Positions 53,641 through 63,093 of a DNA stretch of 64,000 bases are shown here, one piece after another. The notes beneath the pieces are model-generated. The model was not told where the DNA came from. It made no database searches and saw only the letters and a program-made list of their open reading frames with translations. Positions within the stretch are counted from its first letter, which is position 1. The number at the start of each line of letters is the position of its first letter. The stretch is from Nitrosomonas ureae (GTDB taxonomy: Bacteria; Pseudomonadota; Gammaproteobacteria; Burkholderiales; Nitrosomonadaceae): contig NZ_CP013341.1 in the NCBI RefSeq assembly GCF_001455205.1, positions 1,054,001 through 1,118,000 of the forward strand, given 5' to 3'. Both the position numbers and the translations under genes were made by a program.

Positions 53641-53674
53641 AAAAATATAAAGGATAGCAAAAGCTACCCTTTAT
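53641..53674 (-). terminator. Intrinsic terminator after gap
   Basis: On the minus strand ATAAAGG-x-TAGC pairs with GCTA-x-CCTTTAT around a four-base loop (one mismatch) and is followed by ATTTTTT. It lies about 77 bases after the gap stop and just before the pgk start, so gap-tkt messages would often end here and pgk-pyk-fba may need readthrough or another promoter. Confidence 0.75.
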
Positions 53675-53750
53675 GTCTTGACGAATTGAATAGTAATTCA
53701 GATAGTAATCAATATTTTAATATTCTTAATTACGTATCAATCAATACAAA

Positions 53751-54749
53751 TTACTTGGCAACAGTACGAACCATCTCCAATACTTTGGTGGAATAACCCC
53801 ACTCATTGTCGTACCATGCTACCACTTTAACAAAACTTTTATCCAAAGCCATGCCAGCTTCAGCATCGAAAATGGACGTGCAGCTTTCACCGCGGAAATC
53901 GGTAGAAACCACTTTCTGATCGGTATAACCCAACACCCCTTTCATTGAACCTTCGGAAGCTTCCTTCATTGCATTGCAAATCTCATCGTAGCTCGCTTCA
54001 TTTTCCAGCTCAACCGTTAAGTCAACCACTGAAACATCCGAAGTTGGGACACGAAAAGCCATGCCGGTCAATTTTTTGTTCAGTTCAGGAATTACCACGC
54101 CTACTGCCTTGGCAGCACCCGTTGAAGACGGAATAATATTTTCCAGAATGCCGCGCCCACCGCGCCAGTCTTTATTAGATGGACCATCTACAGTTTTCTG
54201 AGTCGCGGTTGCTGCATGTACTGTAGTCATCAATCCGCGTTTAATGCCCCATTTGTCGTTCAATACCTTAGCCATCGGCGCCAAGCAGTTGGTAGTACAG
54301 GAGGCGTTGGAAATAATGCTTTCACCTTTATAGGATTTGTCATTCACACCATATACAAACATGGGTGTATCATCTTTCGAAGGCGCAGACATGATGACTT
54401 TTTTAGCACCTGCCACCAAGTGCTTTTCGCAAGTTTCTTTGGTCAGGAAGAGCCCTGTGGATTCAATAACGACTTCAGCTCCCACTTCGCTCCATTTCAA
54501 TTCAGCAGGATCTTTAATTGCGGTCAAACGAATTCTTTTGCCATTAACTACTAATGTATTTCCATCAATTGACACATCGCCTTGGAAACGGCCATGCACT
54601 GAATCGTGTTTCAACATATAAGCCAGGTAGTCAGGCTCTAATAAATCATTAATTGCTACAATCTCAATATCAGAAAAATTCTGTACTGCTGAGCGAAAAA
54701 CCATACGCCCGATACGACCAAATCCATTAATTCCAACCTTAATTGTCAT
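53751..54749 (-). CDS. gap: Glyceraldehyde-3-phosphate dehydrogenase, type I
   Basis: 332 residues. NAD-binding GINGFGRIGRMVFR is at the N-terminus, and the catalytic Cys151 is in SNASCTTNCLAP. MTTVHAATATQKTVDGPS, STGAAKAVG, GMAFRVPT and WYDNEWGYS complete the family. NDLLEPDYLAY near residue 34 resembles the NAD-using form, but cofactor choice is uncertain. In this autotroph-like cluster it probably serves the Calvin cycle and glycolysis. tkt lies upstream on the same strand, 77 bases away. Confidence 0.97.
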   Translation of the reverse strand: MTIKVGINGFGRIGRMVFRSAVQNFSDIEIVAINDLLEPDYLAYMLKHDSVHGRFQGDVSIDGNTLVVNGKRIRLTAIKDPAELKWSEVGAEVVIESTGLFLTKETCEKHLVAGAKKVIMSAPSKDDTPMFVYGVNDKSYKGESIISNASCTTNCLAPMAKVLNDKWGIKRGLMTTVHAATATQKTVDGPSNKDWRGGRGILENIIPSSTGAAKAVGVVIPELNKKLTGMAFRVPTSDVSVVDLTVELENEASYDEICNAMKEASEGSMKGVLGYTDQKVVSTDFRGESCTSIFDAEAGMALDKSFVKVVAWYDNEWGYSTKVLEMVRTVAK

Positions 54750-54826
54750 GCTAAAACTCCTTGAATGAAAAACTTATTGCATTCGGAACGAAATTCGTTA
54801 TCCGAACGCTATATTCTTTAATTGAA

Positions 54827-56842
54827 TTAGAGAACGTTTTTTACTGTTTTAACTACGTTTTCGACAGTAAAGCCGAAATGCTTGAACAGCACATCTGCAG
54901 GCGCTGATTCACCAAAAGTATCAATACCCACTACTGCGCCATCCAACCCGACATATTTACGCCAGAAATCCGTCACTCCAGCCTCAATGGCCACGCGTTT
55001 GACATCTTTTGGCAAGACACTTTCCTTGTAAGATGGTTCCTGGCGGTCAAAAACATTGGTACAGGGCATGGAAACAACGCGTGCATGGATGCCCTCATCC
55101 GCCAATACTTTCTGCGCGTTCACGGCTAGACCGACTTCTGAGCCGGTAGCGATGAGAATAACTTGCGGTTTGCTGTTACTTGCTTCGGCTAATACATAGC
55201 CACCTTTTTCAATCTGTTTGATGATTGCCGCGTCTCGTTTCTGGAACGGCAGATTCTGGCGGCTGAAAATCAATGTTGAAGGGCCGTCCTTACGTTCGAT
55301 GGCACGAACCCATGAAACGGTTGATTCAACGGTGTCACAAGGCCGCCATACATCCATATTGGGGATATAACGCAATGTGGCTGTTTGTTCTACCGGTTGA
55401 TGCGTTGGACCATCCTCGCCCAGACCAATTGAATCATGTGTAAAGACAAAGATGTTACGGATTTTCATCAAAGCGGCCATACGCAGTGCATTACGAGCGT
55501 ATTCTGAAAACATCAGAAAGGTTGCGCCGTAAGGAATCAGGCCGCCGTGCAACGATAATCCGTTCATCATTGCGCTCATCCCAAATTCACGTACACCATA
55601 ATAGACGTAATTGCCACCGGCGTTATTGTCGATACCCTTGGAACCTGACCATAGTGTCAGGTTGGAGCCGGCCAAATCGGCAGATCCCCCAATCAATTCC
55701 GGCAGAATGGGCGCTAAGCCTTCAATTGCATTTTGCGAAGCCTTGCGGCTCGCGATGGATTCCGCTTTGGCATTGACTTGATTAATAACATTCTCAACAT
55801 GACTGCTCCAATTTGCAGGCAATTCTCCAGCCATTCGACGATTAAATTCCGCCGCCTCCGCGGGATGTTTTTCTGCATATTCCGCAAACTTCTGATTCCA
55901 TTCCGTTTCCAGCTTCTGACCTTTCGCTCTTGCGTCCCAAACACTATAAACATTTTGCGGAATTTCAAAAGGTGGGTGATGCCAACCAATATGCGGGCGA
56001 GTAGCGGCGATTTCCGCATCACCTAATGCGGCGCCATGTACAGAATGGGTATTGGCCATATTCGGAGAACCCAATCCGATGACCGTTTTGCAGCAAATCA
56101 TCGATGGTTTGTTGTTGACTTGCTTTGCAGCTTCAATCGCAGCTTCAATCGCAACAGGATCATGGCCATTGACATTAGGCACTACATGCCAGCCATAAGA
56201 TTCGAAACGCTTTGGCGTATCATCGGTAAACCAACCTTCCACATGCCCATCTATGGAAATGCCATTATCATCATAAAAGCAGATAAGTTTGCCCAAACCC
56301 AAAGTGCCGGCTAATGAGCAAGCTTCATGCGAGATGCCTTCCATTAAACAACCATCGCCGAGAAAAACATACGTGTGATGATCTACAATATTGTAACCAG
56401 GGCGATTGAATTCGGCTGCCAATACTTTTTCTGCCAAAGCCATGCCTACCGCATTCGTGATACCCTGACCCAAGGGTCCGGTAGTAGTTTCCACGCCTGG
56501 CGTGTAACCATACTCGGGATGTCCGGGTGTTTTTGAATGGAATTGACGAAATTTTTTAATTTCTTCCATCGGTAAATCGTAACCGGTCAAATGTAACAAA
56601 GCATAAATCAACATGGATCCATGTCCGTTAGATAGCACAAACCGGTCACGGTCAACCCAACCCGGATTGCCAGGATTATGACGCAAGTGGTGAATCCACA
56701 GTACCTCAGCAATTTCAGCCATACCCATTGGCATACCAGGGTGACCAGAATTGGCTTTTTGCACGGCATCCATCGCCAATGCGCGCACCGCACTGGTCAA
56801 ATCTTTAAATACCGTCGCGTCAAAATCCTTGAATGTCCCCAT
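54827..56842 (-). CDS. tkt: Transketolase
   Basis: 671 residues. The thiamine diphosphate-binding part has SGHPGMPMGMAEIAEVLW, GPLGQGITNAVGMA and GDGCLMEGISHEA with ICFYDDNGISIDG. The middle domain contains THDSIGLGEDGPTHQPVEQ, and the C-terminal domain has ILIATGSEVGLAV. It moves two-carbon units between sugar phosphates in the pentose phosphate and Calvin cycles. It heads the minus-strand cluster and faces gdhA across a 305-base divergent region. Thiamine supply ties it loosely to thiC elsewhere in the window. Confidence 0.97.
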   Translation of the reverse strand: MGTFKDFDATVFKDLTSAVRALAMDAVQKANSGHPGMPMGMAEIAEVLWIHHLRHNPGNPGWVDRDRFVLSNGHGSMLIYALLHLTGYDLPMEEIKKFRQFHSKTPGHPEYGYTPGVETTTGPLGQGITNAVGMALAEKVLAAEFNRPGYNIVDHHTYVFLGDGCLMEGISHEACSLAGTLGLGKLICFYDDNGISIDGHVEGWFTDDTPKRFESYGWHVVPNVNGHDPVAIEAAIEAAKQVNNKPSMICCKTVIGLGSPNMANTHSVHGAALGDAEIAATRPHIGWHHPPFEIPQNVYSVWDARAKGQKLETEWNQKFAEYAEKHPAEAAEFNRRMAGELPANWSSHVENVINQVNAKAESIASRKASQNAIEGLAPILPELIGGSADLAGSNLTLWSGSKGIDNNAGGNYVYYGVREFGMSAMMNGLSLHGGLIPYGATFLMFSEYARNALRMAALMKIRNIFVFTHDSIGLGEDGPTHQPVEQTATLRYIPNMDVWRPCDTVESTVSWVRAIERKDGPSTLIFSRQNLPFQKRDAAIIKQIEKGGYVLAEASNSKPQVILIATGSEVGLAVNAQKVLADEGIHARVVSMPCTNVFDRQEPSYKESVLPKDVKRVAIEAGVTDFWRKYVGLDGAVVGIDTFGESAPADVLFKHFGFTVENVVKTVKNVL

Positions 56843-57147
56843 CGATACTAGCTCCCTAATTTTTCAGAAAAATAAAATGAATAAAAGTGTACATTATCCC
56901 CTAAGATAGGGGATACGACAACTAGCGACCTTCATTTTGCGTCTAAAACCAATTCAGTAGAGAGATAAATCCTGTTTGCTGATAAGCTAGTTTGTCTGCA
57001 ACAAAGCTTTCCAATAACTGATATTTCAATGTAACAGTGTAACAGCACAAAAAACTCCATTTTTAAAAAAATACAGTGCAGCGTGTAAATTTATTTGGCA
57101 GAATTGGGTTATTCGCAAATAACCTTTCATTTACCGGGGAATTAAAA
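56843..57147. other. Divergent control region between tkt and gdhA
   Basis: No gene is seen. It contains a perfect palindrome TATCCCC-7-GGGGATA at 56895-56915 near the tkt start and AT-rich DNA further right. GGGGA at 57136-57140 is the gdhA ribosome site. Confidence 0.6.
56895..56915. promoter_or_regulatory. Palindrome upstream of tkt, possible operator
   Basis: TATCCCC and GGGGATA are exact inverted copies separated by TAAGATA, 53 bases before the tkt start. Such a site could bind a dimeric regulator (the cbb genes of many autotrophs are controlled by LysR-type CbbR) or form a leader hairpin. No binding motif is confirmed. Confidence 0.35.
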
Positions 57148-58491
57148 ATGAAATATAAGAGCCTTCAGGAGTTCAGTGGATATGTGACTGAGCGAAATCC
57201 TAATCAACCAGAGTACATGCAAGCGGTTACAGAAGTCATTGAGAGCTTGTGGCCTTTTATAATGGAACACCCACGGTATGCTGAGCATGGTTTGCTGGAT
57301 CGTTTGGTTGAGCCTGAGCGCGTGATTATATTTCGCGTATCTTGGGTTGATGATCATGGCGAAGTTAAAGTAAATCGAGGTTACCGGGTGCAACATAGTT
57401 CTTCCATTGGTCCGTACAAAGGCGGTGTTCGATTTCATCCTTCGGTTAACCTGTCAATTCTTAAATTTTTGGCGTTTGAGCAAACCTTCAAAAACGCATT
57501 GACGACACTGCCGATGGGCGGCGGCAAGGGTGGTTCCGATTTTGATCCGAAAGGTAAAAGCCCAGGAGAAGTTATGCGTTTCTGCCAGGCTTTTATCAGT
57601 GAGCTGTTTCGCCATATTGGTTCGGATACCGACGTACCCGCCGGAGATATCGGCGTTGGTGGGCGTGAAGTTGGATTCATGGCGGGGATGATGAAAAAAC
57701 TATCCAATCGAGCTGATTGTGTATTTACCGGAAAAGGATTGAGTTTTGGCGGATCGCTAATTCGTCCGGAAGCAACCGGTTATGGAACGGTATATTTTGC
57801 TCAAGAAGTATTACGGCATGCAGGGCGCTATATGGAAGGGATGCGTGTTTCGGTTTCCGGCTCGGGTAATGTAGCGCAGTTTGCTGTAGAGAAAGCCATG
57901 GCGCAAGGTGCCAAGGTGATTACCGTCTCCGACTCCAGCGGCACGATTGTGGATGAAAGCGGCTTTACTCTGGAAAAATTGGCAATATTGGCGGAAGTAA
58001 AAAATCATCTGTATGCGCGCCTTGATGAATACGCTAAACGTGTGAACGTTACCTTCTTACCGGGTGAAAAACCCTGGCATGTGCCGGTACAGGTGGCATT
58101 ACCGTGTGCAACGCAAAATGAAATCACCGGTGCCGATGCGCAAACACTCGTTAATAACGGTGTCATTTGTGTCGCTGAGGGTGCAAATATGCCATCGACC
58201 GCTGAAGCAGTCGAGTGTTTTATCCATAACAAAGTACTTTATGCACCGGGTAAAGCAAGTAATGCCGGTGGTGTCGCCACTTCAGGTCTGGAAATGAGCC
58301 AGAATGCAATGCGTTTATCCTGGACTCATGAGGAGGTTGATGCACGCTTGCAAGCAATTATGCAGGCTATTCATAAATCCTGTTTGAAATACGGTACCAA
58401 GCCCGACGGCAGCGTTAATTATGTGGACGGCGCCAATATCGCCGGTTTTGTCAAAGTGGCGGATGCGATGCTGGGCCAAGGTATTGTTTAA
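57148..58491 (+). CDS. gdhA: NADP-specific glutamate dehydrogenase GdhA
   Basis: 447 residues from the ATG at 57148, exactly the length of the enterobacterial enzyme; GGGGA stands 7 bases upstream. The frame is open to 57076 without a better start. Motifs are GPYKGGVRFHPSVNLSILKFL, LTTLPMGGGKGGSDFDPKGKS (catalytic Lys), DVPAGDIGVGGREVGFM, and the NADP fold VSGSGNVAQFAVEKA. It assimilates ammonium by reductive amination of 2-oxoglutarate, apt for an ammonia-rich lifestyle. A strong terminator follows. Confidence 0.97.
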   Translation: MKYKSLQEFSGYVTERNPNQPEYMQAVTEVIESLWPFIMEHPRYAEHGLLDRLVEPERVIIFRVSWVDDHGEVKVNRGYRVQHSSSIGPYKGGVRFHPSVNLSILKFLAFEQTFKNALTTLPMGGGKGGSDFDPKGKSPGEVMRFCQAFISELFRHIGSDTDVPAGDIGVGGREVGFMAGMMKKLSNRADCVFTGKGLSFGGSLIRPEATGYGTVYFAQEVLRHAGRYMEGMRVSVSGSGNVAQFAVEKAMAQGAKVITVSDSSGTIVDESGFTLEKLAILAEVKNHLYARLDEYAKRVNVTFLPGEKPWHVPVQVALPCATQNEITGADAQTLVNNGVICVAEGANMPSTAEAVECFIHNKVLYAPGKASNAGGVATSGLEMSQNAMRLSWTHEEVDARLQAIMQAIHKSCLKYGTKPDGSVNYVDGANIAGFVKVADAMLGQGIV

Positions 58492-58550
58492 TCGTTATTA
58501 CCAGTTGGTAGATTGGCTGCAGGATTTTTGCTGAAACTTTAAGAATGGCA

Positions 58551-58590
58551 TTGGACTTTCACAGTGAATATGTGAAAGTCCCAATTTTTT
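58551..58590 (+). terminator. Intrinsic terminator of gdhA
   Basis: GGACTTTCACA and TGTGAAAGTCC form a perfect 11-bp stem with a 7-base loop, followed by CAATTTTTT. It lies about 60 bases after the gdhA stop and is a textbook rho-independent terminator. Confidence 0.88.
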
Positions 58591-58655
58591 GCAAAAAATT
58601 TGTTCTATTTCTTGATTGTAAATACCCTCCATTAGAGCCTGTACGGGAAATCGTT

Positions 58656-60569
58656 ATGAGAAATTACCTTTTGGGATTAATTTTTTTGGTTTTTTCCGGA
58701 ACGCTATCTGCAAATCAGGACTTTGATTTTATCGCTGCGCGTGAAGCCTTCCAGGCTGGCAATGTGAAACGTTTGGATGAATATTCCATAAAGCTGCAAC
58801 GCCACGTGCTTATGCCCTATGTAGAATATTTTAAATTGCGTATGAGACTGCAGACCACTGATATTGCCAATATTCGGTACTTTCTCACACGCTATGATGG
58901 TGATCTGGTTGCGGATCGATTGCGCGGAGATTGGCTCAAGATTTTGGGCAAGAATCAACAATGGTCACTCTTTGAAATAGAATATCCGTTGTCAGTGAAC
59001 AGAGATACTGAGCTTCTATGCTATCACTACCAAAGTCGGCTGAATGCTAAAGATAATTCATTGCTGTCGGAAGTTCGGTCGTTATGGTTTACGCCGAACA
59101 GTCAGCCCGAAAGCTGCACACCGGTTTTTCGTACGTTAATCTACAGTGAACAGATTACGCTGGAAGATATCTGGACCCGAATTCGACTTGCCTTGGAAGA
59201 AGGTCAAACCGGCGTGGCGATGCATATTAGTCGTTATTTACCTAATAGCGAGTTGTTAAACAGCACCGAATTGAATAATGCAGCCAAAAATCCATTACGT
59301 TACCTGGATACTTTAAAAAACAAAATCAAATCGCGGAGTGACCGCGAAATTGCTTTGTTCGCGTTATTGCGCCTGCTGCGTAATGATACCAATCAAGCCT
59401 ATGTGCAATGGTTAAAGATCAAAAACCAGCTTACCCCATTTGATCGTTCTTATTTCCTCGGAAGGCTCGGGTATCGCGCAGCAATGCGGCATGATTCGCG
59501 TGCTTTGGATTGGTTCAGAGAAGCTCAGAATACACCGCAAACCTATCCGCCTTCGGATACCGTGCTTGCCTGGCAGGTGCGTGCAGCTTTGCGGCTCGCT
59601 CACTGGGACGAAGTACTGAAGACTATCGAAAAGATGTCGCTCACTGAGCAGCAGATTGATACTTGGCGATACTGGAAAGCGCGTGCGTTTATCATCAAGG
59701 ATCGAATGCAGGATGCAAATAATATCTTAATTCCACTCAGCGATGAGCACAGTTTTTATGGCCAATTGGCACGGGAAGAGTTGGGTGCCATCCTAAGCAT
59801 CGCGGAAAAAACTTATCGCGTAAGTACTGATGAAGTGTCCGCAATGGAACGTAGGCCCGGCATACAGAGGGCACTGGCTTTTGCGCGCATGAATTTACGC
59901 ACTGAAGCATTTCGTGAATGGAGTTGGACCGTTCGACAATTTTCCGATGCGGAATTATTGGCTGCATCCGAAGTAGCACGCCGTCAGGGTATGTATGACC
60001 GTGCGATCAATACTGCGAACAGAACGGTAACGCAGCATGATTTCAGTTTGCGATTTTTATCTCCGCACCGCGAAGCACTTAGAAATATAGTGCAACGACA
60101 TGAGCTGGATGAAGCCTGGGTGTATGGTTTGATTCGGCAGGAAAGCCGCTTTATTGCGGATATTAAATCCCATGCAGGAGCAACGGGCCTGATGCAATTG
60201 ATGCCGGCTACGGCCGAATGGGTTGCTAAGCAGCTGGGAATACCCAATTTCCGCCAGAATCTGGTGGTGGATGTGAATACCAATTTGCAATTAGGTGCGT
60301 ATTATCTCAAGCATGTGTTGAATACATTGGATAATCAACCGTTGCTGGCTTCGGCTGCCTATAATGCCGGGCCAGGCCGGGCCAGGCGCTGGCGCGATGA
60401 CACCAGCGTGCTGGAAGGCGCTATTTATGCTGAGACGATTCCTTTTAACGAAACACGGGATTACGTTAAGAAGGTTTTGAAAAATTCGATGTATTACGCA
60501 AAGGTGCTTGATCATGGACACAATTCGCCAACACTTAAGGAGCGCCTGGGAGTTGTGAAGGCGAAATAA
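58656..60569 (+). CDS. slt: Soluble lytic murein transglycosylase
   Basis: 637 residues from the ATG at 58656, which begins a signal peptide (MRNYLLGLIFLVFSGTLSA); the frame opens at 58545, but that region holds the gdhA terminator. A long helical U-shaped domain spans about residues 25-450. The C-terminal SLT domain has LIRQESRF with the catalytic Glu, SHAGATGLMQLMPATAEWVA and ASAAYNAGPGRARRWR. It cleaves glycan strands of peptidoglycan in the periplasm with 1,6-anhydro product formation. cca starts 4 bases after its stop. Confidence 0.94.
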   Translation: MRNYLLGLIFLVFSGTLSANQDFDFIAAREAFQAGNVKRLDEYSIKLQRHVLMPYVEYFKLRMRLQTTDIANIRYFLTRYDGDLVADRLRGDWLKILGKNQQWSLFEIEYPLSVNRDTELLCYHYQSRLNAKDNSLLSEVRSLWFTPNSQPESCTPVFRTLIYSEQITLEDIWTRIRLALEEGQTGVAMHISRYLPNSELLNSTELNNAAKNPLRYLDTLKNKIKSRSDREIALFALLRLLRNDTNQAYVQWLKIKNQLTPFDRSYFLGRLGYRAAMRHDSRALDWFREAQNTPQTYPPSDTVLAWQVRAALRLAHWDEVLKTIEKMSLTEQQIDTWRYWKARAFIIKDRMQDANNILIPLSDEHSFYGQLAREELGAILSIAEKTYRVSTDEVSAMERRPGIQRALAFARMNLRTEAFREWSWTVRQFSDAELLAASEVARRQGMYDRAINTANRTVTQHDFSLRFLSPHREALRNIVQRHELDEAWVYGLIRQESRFIADIKSHAGATGLMQLMPATAEWVAKQLGIPNFRQNLVVDVNTNLQLGAYYLKHVLNTLDNQPLLASAAYNAGPGRARRWRDDTSVLEGAIYAETIPFNETRDYVKKVLKNSMYYAKVLDHGHNSPTLKERLGVVKAK

Positions 60570-60572
60570 TCA

Positions 60573-61814
60573 TTGAAAATTTATCTTGTAGGCGGCTCAG
60601 TGCGCGATGAATTGCTCGGATTACCGGTCAAGGATCATGATTATGTGGTAGTGGGAGCTTCACCGGAGGAAATGGAATTGTTGGGATACCGTCCGGTGGG
60701 GAAGGATTTTCCGGTTTTCTTGCATCCGCAAACCAATGAACAATACGCATTAGCTCGAACTGAGCGAAAGATTTCACTCGGATATAAAGGATTCGAAGTG
60801 TTTACCTCTCCTCAGGTTACCTTGCAGGAAGATCTGGCGCGTCGAGATCTTACCATCAATTCGATTGCCAAAGACGAAGACGGCAACATTATCGATCCTT
60901 TTAACGGTGTCGCTGATCTGGAAGCTGGCATTTTACGCCATGTCAGTCCGGCATTTTCAGAAGATCCTGTGCGTATTCTCAGAGCTGCACGTTTTGCGGC
61001 GCGTTTTGGTTTCCGCATTGCGCCGGAAACAATGATGCTGATGAATAATATGGTGCATAACGGCGAAGTTGATGCGCTGGTACCGGAGCGTGTTTGGCAG
61101 GAGCTCGCGCGCGGTTTGATGGAAAAAACCCCATCCAGAATGTTTTATATGCTGAGAGAATGCGGTGCTTTGGCGCGGATTATTCCCGAAGTGGACGTGT
61201 TGTTCGGTGTTCCGCAACCGGCGCATGCGCATCCTGAAATTGATACCGGTGTGCATATTATGCTCGTAATTGATTACGCCGCTGCGCACGACTATTCGCT
61301 GCCGGTGCGCTTTGCCGCGCTGATGCACGATGTGGGCAAAGGAACAACACCGTTCGAAGAATGGCCGCGTCATATAGGCCATGAGGCACGTAGCGTAGAA
61401 TTGACACAAACTTTGTGTGAGCGTATCAGGGTTCCTAAAGAATCGCGGGATCTCGCATTACTGGTGGCCCGCTATCATGGTGACGTACATCGGGCGGAAG
61501 AGCTCAAACCGTCTACCATGGCGAATATGCTGCAAATAGTTGATGCTTACCGTAAGCCGGAACGATTTGAAGAATTTTTACAGGCATGCGCATGCGATTT
61601 TCATGGTCGTCCGGGTTATGCAATTAAACCTTACGTGCAGGCTGATCGATTTCGAAAAGCATATCTTGCAGCAAAAAAAGTGGATGCAGGTGCAATTGCA
61701 GCTGAACTCAGGCAGAATTTATCTGAGTCAGCCGCATTGCCTAGTGCCATTAACACCAAAGTGCGTTCGGCGCGCATTGCCAGAATAAAGGCTGAATTGA
61801 CTTATAATCGATAA
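60573..61814 (+). CDS. cca: Multifunctional CCA-adding enzyme with HD domain (TTG start)
   Basis: 413 residues from a TTG at 60573, matching the length of the E. coli enzyme (412). The nucleotidyltransferase head has MKIYLVGGSVRDELLGLPVKD and HDYVVVGASPEEM. EDLARRDLTINSIAKD and EDPVRILRAARFAARFGF follow. The HD domain is seen in RFAALMHDVGKGTTP, giving the phosphatase and phosphodiesterase activities of this subgroup. It adds or repairs the 3' CCA of tRNA. The 4-base gap to slt suggests translational coupling. Confidence 0.96.
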   Translation: MKIYLVGGSVRDELLGLPVKDHDYVVVGASPEEMELLGYRPVGKDFPVFLHPQTNEQYALARTERKISLGYKGFEVFTSPQVTLQEDLARRDLTINSIAKDEDGNIIDPFNGVADLEAGILRHVSPAFSEDPVRILRAARFAARFGFRIAPETMMLMNNMVHNGEVDALVPERVWQELARGLMEKTPSRMFYMLRECGALARIIPEVDVLFGVPQPAHAHPEIDTGVHIMLVIDYAAAHDYSLPVRFAALMHDVGKGTTPFEEWPRHIGHEARSVELTQTLCERIRVPKESRDLALLVARYHGDVHRAEELKPSTMANMLQIVDAYRKPERFEEFLQACACDFHGRPGYAIKPYVQADRFRKAYLAAKKVDAGAIAAELRQNLSESAALPSAINTKVRSARIARIKAELTYNR

Positions 61815-61928
61815 TGCACGTTTTTTAATTGCGACGCCTCATTCTTCATTCTTCGTTATCGTGTATCATGACTTACAGCTTCGCCAGCTTAAGTAACGGA
61901 TATTAATAATTGATTCAAGGAGAAGATA

Positions 61929-63014
61929 ATGTCCTTTCATCTATTCCATATCAATGAAGTGTTTTCAAACACAGCAGGTACTGTTCAGTTCATCGAGTTT
62001 GTCGGAGATGCGAATATCCAGAATTTCTGGGTAGGGCACTCAATTATCTCAACCAATGGCATCATCTCCAATACTTATAGTTTTGGCACCGATCTTCCCA
62101 GCTCTGCAACCGCTGGCAAGACAGTATTGGTTGCCACTCAGGGATTTGCGGATTTAGGAATAGTTGCGCCAGACTATATCATTCCAAATGGTTTTTTATT
62201 TACTACCAATGGTACTATAAATTTTCCCGGAATGATTGGGGGCGCGATTTCTTATGCTGCACTCCCGGTTGACGGGACAACATCATTGAACCGTGATGGT
62301 TCGACAAGCATCAACTCTCCGACCAATTTTGTTGGCAACACGGGCACGATATTCAGTAATATCATCTCAGGTACTAATGGCACGGACAATCTTACAGGTA
62401 CGCCAGGTGCTGATATTATTAATGCCGGGGATGGTTTGGACAGGCTGAATGGTGTGGGTGGAAATGATACTCTGGATGGTGGCCTAGGTATCGATACAGC
62501 AATTTATAGCGGTAATCGTGTCGGCTATACCATTGCAACGACTTCTTCGGGATTTAACATTTCTGGTTTGGAGGGAAACGATACGCTATCCGGTATTGAG
62601 CGGTTACAATTCGCAGATACGAAACTTGCGATGGATTTTAATAACGGACAGGCTGGTAACAACACTGCCCGGATCATTGGCGCAGCTTTTGGTGCGTCCG
62701 CAATTACGGAACATCCGGATTATGTGACTATAGGGTTAAATTTGTTCGATTCCGGACAAACCGTACTCGAGGTATCCGAGCTCGCCGTTAATGTGCTGGA
62801 CTTATCCAACGATGAATTTGTCGATACAGTCTATCAAAATGTAGTGGGTGTAGCACCAGCTCCAGCAGTGCATGATTTTTATGTGAGCTTGTTGCAAGGT
62901 AGTGGCGGATCATTCACTCAGGCGCAGCTAATGGAAATTGGCGCCAATTCTGTAGAAAATGCATTGAATATCGATCTTGCGGGACTGGTACAAAATGGTG
63001 TGGTATTTATCTGA
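61929..63014 (+). CDS. Short RTX (haemolysin-type calcium-binding) protein
   Basis: 361 residues. No N-terminal signal peptide is seen, as expected for type I secretion. The middle carries a few glycine/aspartate nonapeptides: GTNGTDNLTGTPGADIINAG, LNGVGGNDTLDGGLGIDTA and LEGNDTLSGIERLQFAD. A C-terminal part of about 130 residues (YVTIGLNLFDSGQT, VYQNVVGVAPAPAVHDFYVS) resembles DUF4214-like tails of secreted proteins. The N-terminal 150 residues are Asn/Thr-rich without a known domain. AAGGAG precedes the ATG. A TolC-type gene is in the window, but no ABC or membrane-fusion partner is adjacent. The substrate or role is unknown. Confidence 0.82.
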   Translation: MSFHLFHINEVFSNTAGTVQFIEFVGDANIQNFWVGHSIISTNGIISNTYSFGTDLPSSATAGKTVLVATQGFADLGIVAPDYIIPNGFLFTTNGTINFPGMIGGAISYAALPVDGTTSLNRDGSTSINSPTNFVGNTGTIFSNIISGTNGTDNLTGTPGADIINAGDGLDRLNGVGGNDTLDGGLGIDTAIYSGNRVGYTIATTSSGFNISGLEGNDTLSGIERLQFADTKLAMDFNNGQAGNNTARIIGAAFGASAITEHPDYVTIGLNLFDSGQTVLEVSELAVNVLDLSNDEFVDTVYQNVVGVAPAPAVHDFYVSLLQGSGGSFTQAQLMEIGANSVENALNIDLAGLVQNGVVFI

Positions 63015-63093
63015 AAAATTATCGAAAAATAAATAAGAACGGCAATTACTAAAATTAATCTTTATTTGATCGTAAGTAGGAAAGTCTTTGTAC

